A stretch of DNA of 62,759 nucleotides from contig DAOMNN010000011.1 of the NCBI GenBank assembly GCA_035443825.1, positions 1 through 62,759 on the forward strand, given 5' to 3'. This document shows, piece after piece, positions 53,279-61,636 of the stretch. Under the pieces are notes generated by a model, which was not told where the DNA came from, did no database searches, and was given only the letters and a program-made list of their open reading frames with translations. Every line of letters starts with the position of its first letter. The stretch's first letter is position 1. This DNA is from DAOMNN01 sp035443825 (GTDB lineage: Bacteria > Pseudomonadota > Gammaproteobacteria > Burkholderiales > Rhodocyclaceae). The translations under genes and the position numbers were made by a program.

Positions 53279-54178
53279 ATGGATAGAACACTGCTGAATC
53301 TGCCCCCGCTCGATCCACTCCGTGGCTTCGTCGCGGCCGCACGACACTTGAGCTTCACGCGCGCAGCCGACGAACTTTGCCTCACCCAGTCGGCTATCAG
53401 CCGACAAGTGCAGACGCTCGAATCGGCGTTGGGCGTCACGTTGTTCGTGCGCAGGGTGCGCAGCCTCACCCTGACGCCTGAGGGTGCGCGCCTGGCTGCG
53501 GCCGCGCAGATCTGGCTGCTCGACTACGCAAACCTGTCGGCCTCGCTGCGCCAACCGGGATCACGTCCGGTGACCGTGACCGCGTCGATCGGAATCGCGG
53601 CGTTGTGGCTTGTGCCGCGGCTGACACGTTTTCACGACCAATATCCCGGGATCGACGTGAGACTTGACGCAACCAACCGCATCGTCGATCTGGGTCAGGA
53701 CGGGATCGATCTTGCGATCCGCTACTGCGCTGACCGCGACGCGCCTGTCGGGGCGCGGCGGCTGTTTGGCGAAACGGTCGTGCCCGTTGCAAGCCCGGCA
53801 CTTGCCTCCGCGCCGCTGGACCGGAACACGTTGCCCGGGTCGGTGCTGCTCGACTACGACGATCCACACTACCCGTGGTTACGCTGGGATGGCTGGCTCG
53901 CGGCGATGGGACTCGACAGGATTCGTCCGCGCGCAGTCCTCACCTTCAGCCATTACGATCAGCTCATTCAGGCGGCAGTCGCCGGACAGGGCATTGCGAT
54001 CGGACGCACGGAACTGGTGTCGGATCTGATCGCCGATGAACGTCTGGGCATCGTCGGAGCAGCTCACCACACTATCGAGGGACGCAGCTTCTGGCTCGTG
54101 GTGTCCGGGGGTACGCAACGACCCGAGGTGGCGCAATTCGCTCGCTGGGTGGAGGAAGAGGCATTCAAGCGCCCCTAA
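53279..54178 (+). CDS. GcvA-type LysR regulator 1
   Basis: The 299-residue product starts MDRTLLNLPPLDPLRGFVAA. The winged helix (about 10-65, ELCLTQSAISRQVQTLESAL) and the effector domain with VTVTASIGIAALWLVPRL and GIDLAIRYC are typical of GcvA-like LysR proteins. It is divergent from the DUF2917 gene and may also control the catabolic genes downstream. It is 60 percent-like in layout to the regulator at 56423 and probably a paralogue. Confidence 0.88.
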   Translation: MDRTLLNLPPLDPLRGFVAAARHLSFTRAADELCLTQSAISRQVQTLESALGVTLFVRRVRSLTLTPEGARLAAAAQIWLLDYANLSASLRQPGSRPVTVTASIGIAALWLVPRLTRFHDQYPGIDVRLDATNRIVDLGQDGIDLAIRYCADRDAPVGARRLFGETVVPVASPALASAPLDRNTLPGSVLLDYDDPHYPWLRWDGWLAAMGLDRIRPRAVLTFSHYDQLIQAAVAGQGIAIGRTELVSDLIADERLGIVGAAHHTIEGRSFWLVVSGGTQRPEVAQFARWVEEEAFKRP

Positions 54179-54223
54179 AGGGCGCTGGACGAATGGCCTG
54201 CTGCGGGCCGGGAAGAGCCCCGA

Positions 54224-54715
54224 TCATTCTGATTCGGCCTGAAGGCCCGAGGCCGACATCCGCCCCGAATCAGACCGAGGTCGGCCCCCCGGATCGAGTA
54301 CATGGAAGCTTCCCCGCATTGTTGCGGTCAGTTTGCCTTCCGAAAGGATGGCTCCGGAGGCATGACAGACATTCCGCCCGATACGGATTCGGTCAATCTC
54401 GCTTTCGAGGCACATGCCGGCATGCGCGGGCCTCAGGTAATCAACTGTCAGACTGGAGGTGACGATCCTGGCATCCGTGGGTAATCGATGCGCGACGTTG
54501 TAACCGAGCCAGATGTCGGCCATCGTGGAAAGAAATCCCCCATGCACAAGATTGAAGCCATTCAGGTGTGCATCGCGCACGGCGACGCGAAAACGGATCC
54601 GAGAGCCCTCGAACCGGGCCCAGATCGTGGCAAAGGACGGCACGAACAGACCGCGCATGGGCCATGCCGAGAACCCCGCCTCGATCCATCGATCTTCGAA
54701 CAGGGACCTGTTCAA
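54224..54715 (-). CDS. PaaI-like hotdog thioesterase
   Basis: A TTG start at 54715 is chosen because it overlaps the upstream stop as TTGA and there is no suitable ATG until much later. The 163-residue product has the hotdog signature NLVHGGFLSTMADIWLGY (about 55-72) and TSSLTVDYLRPAHAG (about 86-100). The HGG motif is that of PaaI-type acyl-CoA thioesterases, which hydrolyse aromatic or acyl-CoA thioesters. It is the last gene of a three-gene minus-strand unit. Confidence 0.8.
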   Translation of the reverse strand: MNRSLFEDRWIEAGFSAWPMRGLFVPSFATIWARFEGSRIRFRVAVRDAHLNGFNLVHGGFLSTMADIWLGYNVAHRLPTDARIVTSSLTVDYLRPAHAGMCLESEIDRIRIGRNVCHASGAILSEGKLTATMRGSFHVLDPGGRPRSDSGRMSASGLQAESE

Positions 54716-55326
54716 CGGATCGAAATTCCATGCATGCTCAGGGCGTCACCAATCGCGTCCTCGAGGCGATCGTTCCCCCAGTACATCTGGCCTCGCACGA
54801 AGAAGGTGGGGGCCCCGAAGATGCCCCGCCTTTCTGCGGCCTCGGTCTGTGCGCGAAGTCGCGCCTTGTTCTCTTCGGCCTGTGCCTCGACGATAAGCCT
54901 TTCGGCGTCGAGCCCCAGTTCGTTGAGAACGTCACACATGGCATCGGGCGAGTTGATGTCGCGATCTTCCGCAAAGTTCATGAGCATCACTTTCCTCGTG
55001 AAGGCCCCAATCCAGGGTTCATTTCGGCCGAGTATCGCCAGGCGCATCGGCAACAACGCCAGCCGCGGGAACTCGCTGGGCCGTCTCCATGGAACGTCGT
55101 ACTTCCGGCATTGGCGAACCATGTCTTCCCACATGTATGCCCCTTTGCGTCGTTGCAGCACGAAGGGGGACGTTTCCCAGCCAAACGACTTGAAGATCGG
55201 CCCAAGCAAGAACGGCATCCAACGCACGGCGAGCCCGTTGCATTGTGTCAGGGACTCGATCCGCATTGCACTCAGATAGCTGTAGTTACTCCCGAACTCA
55301 TACCAGAACTCGATTTCGTTGTTCAT
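54712..55326 (-). CDS. DsbA/HCCA-isomerase-like oxidoreductase 1
   Basis: The 204-residue protein starts MNNEIEFWYEFGSNYSYLSAMRIE, like 2-hydroxychromene-2-carboxylate isomerases (GST kappa fold); the Ser of FGSNYSY is the catalytic position that would bind glutathione. The C-terminal part reads RRGIFGAPTFFVRGQMYWGNDRLEDA, also typical. NahD homologues isomerise ring-cleavage products of bicyclic aromatics. The true substrate is unknown. It is coupled to the thioesterase. Confidence 0.82.
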   Translation of the reverse strand: MNNEIEFWYEFGSNYSYLSAMRIESLTQCNGLAVRWMPFLLGPIFKSFGWETSPFVLQRRKGAYMWEDMVRQCRKYDVPWRRPSEFPRLALLPMRLAILGRNEPWIGAFTRKVMLMNFAEDRDINSPDAMCDVLNELGLDAERLIVEAQAEENKARLRAQTEAAERRGIFGAPTFFVRGQMYWGNDRLEDAIGDALSMHGISIR

Positions 55327-55339
55327 GGGATCGAGAGTT

Positions 55340-56254
55340 TCAATCGAATGTCACAAGGCAGCGCACTTCGATGCTTCGGCGAAGCGACGCATCAGGCGGC
55401 GTGTGAGGGTGATCGAAGGCTGCATGGGGCGTGAAACGCGAGGTGCCGTTCAATTGCGAGTCATACTGCTTGAACACGAGTGCTTCGTCGTTGTTCATCG
55501 CGGAAAAATATCGCCACGCATGACGCACCGAATAGTGAACCAGGTAGATCTCTCCAGCCCTGTTCGGGTAGTACACGTCACTCGCAACCAGGTCGTGCAC
55601 GGCAATGGTACGAGCGTCACAAAGGGCCAGAGGCGTATCCAGGACCGGGCCGTTCAATGGCCGCCAGATATTGACAATGCAGAAGCGCCCGACGCTTGCC
55701 AGCGGAGCGGTATCGTGCAGAACGACAGCAAACCGCCGCCGTCCCGACGCCTCGGTGTAGTCGTTGTGCGCACGACCTACACCGGCTGGCCTCGAGCCGT
55801 CCCCGCTGCGTCCAAACGATAGCGCCGGGCGACCCGGCTCGCGACGGCGCACAAGGTGGTCGAACACATAGGCCTTCGTACCACAGGTGGCGCTTAGCGC
55901 AAGTTCTGCCGCATCGGGATAGTAGTTCCTGACGATGGATGCCTCATCCGAAAAATCCACGTCACGGGTTGGTGCATCCCGAAGCTCGAAACCGTCGCAG
56001 CTGAGTGAAGGCGGAACCTCGAATCGCCGTGCATCCAGGATCGGCATGCATGGCTGTTCGTACTCGCAGTTCTGCCAAGGGATGCCCGACGGAGGCTCGA
56101 ACATGTAATTGAAGGGTCGTTCGTCCTGGGGCTTCAGATAGCCGATCTCTGCGGAGATCCCGTGGCTACCGGCCGGATCAAGCAGTTGTCGAGTGAAACT
56201 GCGATCGCCACACTCGAACGGCTTCGAATCGAAAGCCTCTTGCGTCGTAGTCAA
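55340..56254 (-). CDS. CmcJ/NvfI-like oxidoreductase
   Basis: The 304-residue product has no signal peptide. The motif RAHNDYTEASGRRR (about 160-173, HxD) and VHYSVRHAWRYFSAMNNDEALVFKQYDS (about 238-265) with a later FTPHAAFDHPHTPPDA place it in the CmcJ/NvfI family, seen in fungal and bacterial secondary metabolism and linked to GA4 desaturase-like proteins. Proteins in this family are suspected Fe/2-oxoglutarate-type oxygenases; the activity here is not known. It lies 14 bases before the DsbA-like gene. Confidence 0.75.
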   Translation of the reverse strand: MTTTQEAFDSKPFECGDRSFTRQLLDPAGSHGISAEIGYLKPQDERPFNYMFEPPSGIPWQNCEYEQPCMPILDARRFEVPPSLSCDGFELRDAPTRDVDFSDEASIVRNYYPDAAELALSATCGTKAYVFDHLVRRREPGRPALSFGRSGDGSRPAGVGRAHNDYTEASGRRRFAVVLHDTAPLASVGRFCIVNIWRPLNGPVLDTPLALCDARTIAVHDLVASDVYYPNRAGEIYLVHYSVRHAWRYFSAMNNDEALVFKQYDSQLNGTSRFTPHAAFDHPHTPPDASLRRSIEVRCLVTFD

Positions 56255-56370
56255 GGTTGCGCTCCTGCGCAGGCACGCCTGCGTTCAAACCGGTGCCTCA
56301 TTGCACGGGCTTCAGGGTCGTATTTGATTCCGCTCGAGGGCTTTGTTCAACCGTGATTCTTGCGCGACTC

Positions 56371-56389
56371 ACATGCGCATGACGCATGT
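56371..56389. promoter_or_regulatory. Perfect inverted repeat between CmcJ-like and lysR genes
   Basis: ACATGCG-catga-CGCATGT is a 7-base perfect inverted repeat with a 5-base spacer. It lies downstream of the lysR stop and 117 bases before the start of the CmcJ-like gene on the minus strand, a position suited to control of that operon. It resembles a LysR-type T-N11-A operator. Confidence 0.5.
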
Positions 56390-56422
56390 TATGAGCTGAT
56401 GGTCCGGCGTAGAGTGCCGATT

Positions 56423-57334
56423 TCAAGATTCCTTTCTTGCCGAGGCCTCAGCCTCGACCCATTCGGCCAGGTTCAGCACGTCCTTACGAGGGTTCGCCTC
56501 CGCTCGAATGAGCCAATACCCGTAGTCCGGCGAGAGATCGACATCCTTGCCCAGTGCGATCAGGCGGCTGTCAGCGAGCATGCATTGCACAAGTGGCATA
56601 CGTCCGAGCGCAATACCGTGCCCTGCGACGGCAGCCTGGATCACCTGGTCGTACTGATTGAAGCGCAGCACGGCCTTTGGGCGCACTTGACCGCAGCCCG
56701 TCGCATCGAGGAAGGACGACCACCGAAGCCAGGGATGGATCGCATCATCGAACTCGATGAGCACCTGCGCTTCGATCTTCTCCGCAGTGTCAAGGCAATC
56801 CAGCCCGAGGCTCGGGTGGGCCACTGGCACGACCGATTCCGAGAAGAGTTTCCTGGAACCCTCCGGGGCATCGGAGACACTGCAGTAGCGGATGGCAAGG
56901 TCGATATTGTCCATACGCATGTCAAGCAGCTTGTTGTTGGTTGAAAACCGGACATCAACGGTCGGATGCTGGCGCTGGAATCGGACCAGGCGCGGCAGCA
57001 GCCACAGGGTCGTAACACCGATGCTTGCGGTGATGGTCAAGGGCATTCCCTCACGCGCCGAGTCCAGCGTAGCGAACACATCCTGAATTTGCTGCAACGC
57101 GCTGTCGGCGACACGGAAAAGCCGCTCACCCTCCGGAGTGAACGCGATGGCACGGTACTTACGTACCAGCAACGCGGTTCCCAGCGCTTCCTCAAGAGTA
57201 CTGATCTGACGGCTGACGGCCGACTGGCTCAGGCACAGATCCCGGGCCGCCTCGGTAATGCTCATTCTCCGGCCCGTCGCAACAAAACCACGCAACTGGT
57301 CAAGCGAAGCCAATCGAAGGAGTGGTACTGACAT
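56423..57334 (-). CDS. GcvA-type LysR regulator 2
   Basis: The 303-residue product (MSVPLLRLASLDQLRGFVAT start, the last part EAEASARKES) has the winged helix with DLCLSQSAVSRQISTLEEAL and the GcvA-type effector domain (ITASIGVTTLWLLPRL; NIDLAIRYCSV). It is parallel to the CmcJ-like operon and divergent from the MFS gene at 57443, so it probably controls both. Confidence 0.88.
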   Translation of the reverse strand: MSVPLLRLASLDQLRGFVATGRRMSITEAARDLCLSQSAVSRQISTLEEALGTALLVRKYRAIAFTPEGERLFRVADSALQQIQDVFATLDSAREGMPLTITASIGVTTLWLLPRLVRFQRQHPTVDVRFSTNNKLLDMRMDNIDLAIRYCSVSDAPEGSRKLFSESVVPVAHPSLGLDCLDTAEKIEAQVLIEFDDAIHPWLRWSSFLDATGCGQVRPKAVLRFNQYDQVIQAAVAGHGIALGRMPLVQCMLADSRLIALGKDVDLSPDYGYWLIRAEANPRKDVLNLAEWVEAEASARKES

Positions 57335-57442
57335 GTTCCTCTCTCATGCGTGACATGCACAAATATTGCTTGAGCGCCCCGTCCGGAGACCACTAACGTC
57401 ACCGCATGCAAGGCAGTGTTTCATACTAGGCAGGTTCCACGC

Positions 57443-58696
57443 ATGCGTGCAACACAAGTCAGTACTGCGCTCGAACACGACCGTCGACAGGCAAGACGCA
57501 TCCTCGCCGCGGTCATTCTCGGTGGAATCCTCATGGGTCTCGCCCTCGGCGCACGGCATGTGCAGGGTCTGTTCCTGGTCCCCATGACCGTCGACCGCGA
57601 CTGGACCCGCGAGGGCTTCGGTTTCGCCATTGCCATTCAGAATCTGGTGTGGGGCTTTGCCCAGCCGATCAGCGGCATGATTGCCGATCGGTTCGGCTCG
57701 GTTCGGGTCATCGCAGCAGGGACGGTCCTCTACGCGCTGGGGCTCGTCTCCATGGCCTCGGCCACCACACCATTCGGCCTTACGCTCGGCGCGGGTTTCG
57801 TGATCGGCATCGCCCTCTCCTGCACCTCGTTCGGTGCGATTTACGGTGCCCTCAGCCGCATCGTCCCGGAAAACCGACGCCCGTGGGCATTGGGCATGGC
57901 GGGAGCCGTCGGTGGCGCCGGTCAGTTCATCATGGTTCCCACCGCACAGGCGCTGATCCACTCCGTCGGATGGATATCGGCGCTTGTCGTCCTGGCCCTC
58001 CTGGTCGCACTTGCAACACCTGCGGCTGCAAGCCTGAACGACCGCCATGCCGCACAGCACATAGCAGTGATCGGTGCCGGATCGATCAGACTTGCGGTGC
58101 ACGAAGCCTTCACCCACCGCGGCTTCCTCCTACTGAACGCAGGCTTTTTTGCGTGCGGTTTCCAGTTGGCTTTCATCGGAGTTCACTTGCCCGCATATCT
58201 CCTGGACAAGGGACTGCCAGCCACGACCGCCGTAAACGGGCTGGCCATCATTGCCTTCACGAACGTGATCGGTACCTACTGGTGCGGGATCCTGGGTGGC
58301 ATGTGGCGACGGAAGTTTCTGCTTGCATGGCTGTATCTGATCCGCTCAGCCGCCATCGCCCTGTTCGCCTTCCTGCCGCTGTCGAACGCCAGCGTCTATG
58401 CATTCTGCGCCGCGATGGGCCTGATGTGGCTTGGCACGGTACCCCTCACAAACGGTCTGGTGTCGCAGGTCTTTGGTGTCCGCTACATCTCCACGCTGTT
58501 CGGATTCGTTTTCTTCGGCCACCAGTTGGGAGCCTTTGCCGGAGCCTGGTTGGGCGGCATGGTCTTCGATGCCACAGGCTCGTATCAGCCGATCTGGATC
58601 CTGGCCGTGTTGGTCGGTGTGCTCGCGGCAGCGGTCCACATTCCCATAGATGATGCGAAACGGCATACATTTCCGATAACGGGCGTCGTACCGTGA
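57443..58696 (+). CDS. MFS transporter (monocarboxylate/OxlT-like)
   Basis: The start at 57443 gives 417 residues with about 12 membrane helices. The N-terminal half resembles the oxalate/formate and monocarboxylate subgroup (GARHVQGLFLVPMTVDRDWTREGFGFAIA; GMIADRFGSVRV). Substrates in that group are organic acids. It is divergent from LysR regulator 2 and its stop overlaps a small membrane-peptide gene as GTGA. Confidence 0.85.
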   Translation: MRATQVSTALEHDRRQARRILAAVILGGILMGLALGARHVQGLFLVPMTVDRDWTREGFGFAIAIQNLVWGFAQPISGMIADRFGSVRVIAAGTVLYALGLVSMASATTPFGLTLGAGFVIGIALSCTSFGAIYGALSRIVPENRRPWALGMAGAVGGAGQFIMVPTAQALIHSVGWISALVVLALLVALATPAAASLNDRHAAQHIAVIGAGSIRLAVHEAFTHRGFLLLNAGFFACGFQLAFIGVHLPAYLLDKGLPATTAVNGLAIIAFTNVIGTYWCGILGGMWRRKFLLAWLYLIRSAAIALFAFLPLSNASVYAFCAAMGLMWLGTVPLTNGLVSQVFGVRYISTLFGFVFFGHQLGAFAGAWLGGMVFDATGSYQPIWILAVLVGVLAAAVHIPIDDAKRHTFPITGVVP

Positions 58697-58827
58697 GCAG
58701 GCAGTCGATCCAGCATTGGCTGTGGAAGGGCGCGCTGGCCATCGTGGTCCTTTGGGGAGGTATTCGTCTTTACGGATTGCCACAGATCGGGCCATTCCTG
58801 CTGTCCGCGTGGTCGTTTTGCAGCTGA
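58693..58827 (+). CDS. 44-residue single-helix membrane peptide coupled to the MFS gene
   Basis: GTG at 58693 overlaps the MFS stop (GTGA, 58693-58696), giving MSRQSIQHWLWKGALAIVVL, a helix continuing LWGGIRLYGL, and PQIGPFLLSAWSFCS to the TGA at 58825. One membrane helix (about 13-32) with a positively charged cytosolic N-terminus is predicted. The length and coupling suggest a transporter accessory peptide. There is no homologue that I can name. Confidence 0.55.
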   Translation: MSRQSIQHWLWKGALAIVVLWGGIRLYGLPQIGPFLLSAWSFCS

Positions 58828-59017
58828 CTGGACGTTCAGAGGGACAAAGGTGCAGAAGTCCCGCCCTGCGGATCGTGCGCGGGCGGGCAACGGCTTGTCG
58901 CGATGGTCGTCTCACTTCCTGCCCCTTCAGGGTGTTGAGATGGCTTGATCCGTAGAACCCGAGAACCGATGAGTACCCCCATTGCTCCAGATTCATACTC
59001 TACCGAGGAGTCCCTTC

Positions 59018-59680
59018 ATGAGCAGCTTCGAACAGAATCGTGCCCCGACGCACGCCGACCTTTACTTCGACGTCGTGTCTCCGTACGCGTATCTGCTCGA
59101 TGCAGTTCTTCGCAAGGAAGGGTTTCCACTTGCGATCAGGCTCCATCCAGTGCTCTTTGCAGGCCTCCTCGAGGCCCATGGCAACAAGGGGCCTGCCGAG
59201 ATCGATGCGAAGCGTGAGTTCACTTATCAGCTTTGCACCTGGACCGGCCAGTTGCGTGGCATCCCGTTCATGATGCCCTCCTTGCACCCGTTCAATCCGC
59301 TGCCCTATCTGAGACTGATCATTGCGTTGGGGAGCACGAGCCGTGCGACATCGACGGTTCTGGACGCCTTGTGGACCACCGGCTGCGACCCTGAGGATCC
59401 TGCAACCTGGCGCTCAGTGCTCGAACGGTTGACGGTGCCGGATGCCGACGAGCGCATCGCCGACCCTCAGGTCAAACTACAGTTGCGCGAAAATACCGAC
59501 AAGGCAGTAAGCCTCGGGATCTTCGGCGTACCCACCCTGATGGTGGGCAAGCGCCTGTTCTGGGGTCTTGACGCGCTGCCCATGGCCAGAGCGTACGTCG
59601 ATGGCGACCCCCGGCTGTCCACCCCGGCGATGCACGCCGCTAGCCAGACCCGCTTCGGTGCCAAGCGGCGCACTCGTTGA
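59018..59680 (+). CDS. DsbA/HCCA-isomerase-like oxidoreductase 2
   Basis: The start at 59018 (AGGAG site) gives 220 residues. HADLYFDVVSPYAYLLDAVL (about 12-31) has the catalytic Ser of the HCCA isomerase family (SPYAYL) and NTDKAVSLGIFGVPTLMVGKRLFWGLDALP ends the domain. It resembles the gene at 54712 in fold but not closely in sequence, so it may act on a different intermediate. It is on the opposite strand, after the MFS unit. Confidence 0.82.
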   Translation: MSSFEQNRAPTHADLYFDVVSPYAYLLDAVLRKEGFPLAIRLHPVLFAGLLEAHGNKGPAEIDAKREFTYQLCTWTGQLRGIPFMMPSLHPFNPLPYLRLIIALGSTSRATSTVLDALWTTGCDPEDPATWRSVLERLTVPDADERIADPQVKLQLRENTDKAVSLGIFGVPTLMVGKRLFWGLDALPMARAYVDGDPRLSTPAMHAASQTRFGAKRRTR

Positions 59681-59714
59681 GAAGGGTTCCTTACCCCGCA
59701 CTTCTCGATACCGA

Positions 59715-60326
59715 TCAGCCGGGAAATGCGTCCAGCGGACGGACATCCGGTGCACCCGGTGCCGGTGTCCGGGCAACATTCATCACCCAGCACACGCACG
59801 CAAAGTATCCGATCAGTGCCGTCAGTTCGACCACGCCCTGTTCGCCCCACCTCAGAAGCGCACGCTCGTAGGTCACATTCGTGACGCCGTGCCGATCAAG
59901 CAACTCGTGAGCAAAGTCATAGGCAGCCGATTCGTCATACGACATGTCGCGAGGCCAGCTGCCGTGCGCGAGATCGTCCAGCGTCTCGCTGCCCGTGCCT
60001 GCAGCGATCGCAAGCGGATAGTGAATTGCCCACTCGAACTGGTTGGATGTGTACCGCGCAACGACGAGGGTCACAAACTCATTCACACGCGTCGGCAGGA
60101 CTGCCTCGAAACGTAGATACTCACCGACCTTCGCGAGGCGCTCGAGCAGGACGGGGCTTCTGAGAAGGGGGATGAAGGGTCCCTTCACCCCTTTGCGCGG
60201 ACCATTGATCAACCCGTCTGCAGCCGTACGCTGTGCCTCGTCCATCCGCTCGTGCGGTGGCAGTGGCAGGCGCTCGCTGCAGTCACGGCCAAAGCCCTGG
60301 GGAACCGTGCTTTCGGTATCGCTCAT
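59715..60326 (-). CDS. Carboxymuconolactone decarboxylase family protein
   Basis: The 203-residue product follows the CMD/AhpD-like helical pattern: LLRSPVLLERLAKVGEYLRFEAVLPTRVNEFVTLVVARYTSNQFEWAIH. The active CxxC of AhpD-type members is absent; instead there is E-W-x-x-H, as in CMD-type decarboxylases and related proteins. It is the second gene of the unit with YbfB-like MFS, whose stop overlaps its start as ATGA. Confidence 0.85.
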   Translation of the reverse strand: MSDTESTVPQGFGRDCSERLPLPPHERMDEAQRTAADGLINGPRKGVKGPFIPLLRSPVLLERLAKVGEYLRFEAVLPTRVNEFVTLVVARYTSNQFEWAIHYPLAIAAGTGSETLDDLAHGSWPRDMSYDESAAYDFAHELLDRHGVTNVTYERALLRWGEQGVVELTALIGYFACVCWVMNVARTPAPGAPDVRPLDAFPG

Positions 60327-61579
60327 ACTCCTTCCTCCTGTGCATCAAGTGTGGATCGCGAGAAAAATCCAAGCAGCAGCGTGCTGGTGACAAGGCCAGC
60401 CGCAGCCAGCGTCAGTGCAACATCGATCGGCCACCCGACCCCACCGATTGCGCTGACGACCAGCGGACCGAACAACTGACCGGTGGCGAACGCCGCGGTC
60501 ATTGCCGCCATTAGCCGCTGGGCATCCACACCGGCGACGGCGCGTGCTTCCTGCATCCCGAGCATCGTGATGACCATGAACGTGCCTCCAACGCAGATCG
60601 CTGCAAGCACCAGGGCTGCGAGCGCCCCCCAGACCACCGGCAGGATGACTCCCACCGCCATCACGACCTGTGCCACTGCCCACCAAGTGCGGCGCGAGTA
60701 TGCGCTACCGCGACTGGCCGCAACCAGGGTCGAAGCCATCGCGGCGAAACCGAACACGGGCCAGACCCAGCCGAACACCGCCGGGTCCGGCATCAGGGCC
60801 CGTGCCTGGGCGGGCAGGAAAGTAGCCGGCAGGATGTAGCCGAAACCGAATAGCCCGTAGCAAAACACCAGCAACCCACCACTCTTGCCCGATCTCGTCG
60901 GATCGACCCTATCGGCTTCGACCACCGCTGCACTAGTCGGGGACTTTAGCGATCGGGCGCCACCTGCTGCCGCCCGTGCGGACTGCCCCGTTTCGGCCCG
61001 CGGGCGCTCGGTCGCCCCGTGCCATGCGAACACAGCCCCGACGCCAGCAACGAGGGCGAGTGCCCACCACCCCGAACGGGAGTCCCAGCCCGCGACGGAC
61101 AATCCGTGACAAAGCAGCCCCGCAACCGTCATGCCAAACCCGACGCCTGCGAATACGACGCCCGAAAGCTTCGATCGGGCGGTTTGTGCAAGACGTCCAA
61201 GACTCAGTGCGGCCGTCCCAACCAGTACCCAGGCGCTGGCCACTCCCGCGACGAAGCGTGCCGCGGACCACAGCATCGGCGACGATACGAATGCCATCAA
61301 CGCGGTCGTGGCGACCACGAGCATCAGCCCCCCGCGCATCAGCGCGGAAGGGCTTGGGCCGGATCGGATCGCAACCACCGCACCAACGAGATAGCCCAGA
61401 TAGTTCGCGCTTGCCAGCCACCCGCCTTGCGCGAGTGTGAGCCCCATATCTGCCTGCATCAGCGGAAGGAGCGGCGTGAAGGAAAAGCGACCGATTCCCA
61501 TCGCTACGGCGAGCGCAATCATGCCGGCCAGGGCAAGATGAACGTCGGAACGGTCGGATTTGGTATGCATGGATCGCAC
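60323..61579 (-). CDS. YbfB/YjiJ-family MFS transporter
   Basis: The 418-residue protein (MRSMHTKSDRSDVHLALAGM start; an ATG at 61570 is equally possible) has about 12 helices and the family opening LAVAMGIGRFSFTPLLPLMQADMGLTLAQGGWLASANYLGYLVGA. Members are usually divergent from a LysR gene, as here (61637). The stop overlaps the start of the CMD gene. A role in export or import of an aromatic or organic acid is inferred. Confidence 0.88.
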   Translation of the reverse strand: MRSMHTKSDRSDVHLALAGMIALAVAMGIGRFSFTPLLPLMQADMGLTLAQGGWLASANYLGYLVGAVVAIRSGPSPSALMRGGLMLVVATTALMAFVSSPMLWSAARFVAGVASAWVLVGTAALSLGRLAQTARSKLSGVVFAGVGFGMTVAGLLCHGLSVAGWDSRSGWWALALVAGVGAVFAWHGATERPRAETGQSARAAAGGARSLKSPTSAAVVEADRVDPTRSGKSGGLLVFCYGLFGFGYILPATFLPAQARALMPDPAVFGWVWPVFGFAAMASTLVAASRGSAYSRRTWWAVAQVVMAVGVILPVVWGALAALVLAAICVGGTFMVITMLGMQEARAVAGVDAQRLMAAMTAAFATGQLFGPLVVSAIGGVGWPIDVALTLAAAGLVTSTLLLGFFSRSTLDAQEEGV

Positions 61580-61614
61580 TGTAATGCGCTAGACTAGTTC
61601 CCATCCATTGAATT

Positions 61615-61623
61615 GTTCAGAAC
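61615..61623. promoter_or_regulatory. GTTCAGAAC palindrome in the ybfB-lysR divergent promoter
   Basis: A perfect palindrome GTTC-a-GAAC lies between the two divergent starts. It sits within a longer imperfect inverted repeat AATTGTTC (61611-61618) and GAACAATT (61641-61648), the latter inside the start of lysR. It is a likely operator for the LysR protein at 61637. Confidence 0.4.
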
Positions 61624-61636
61624 ATCGTTTCAGAAA

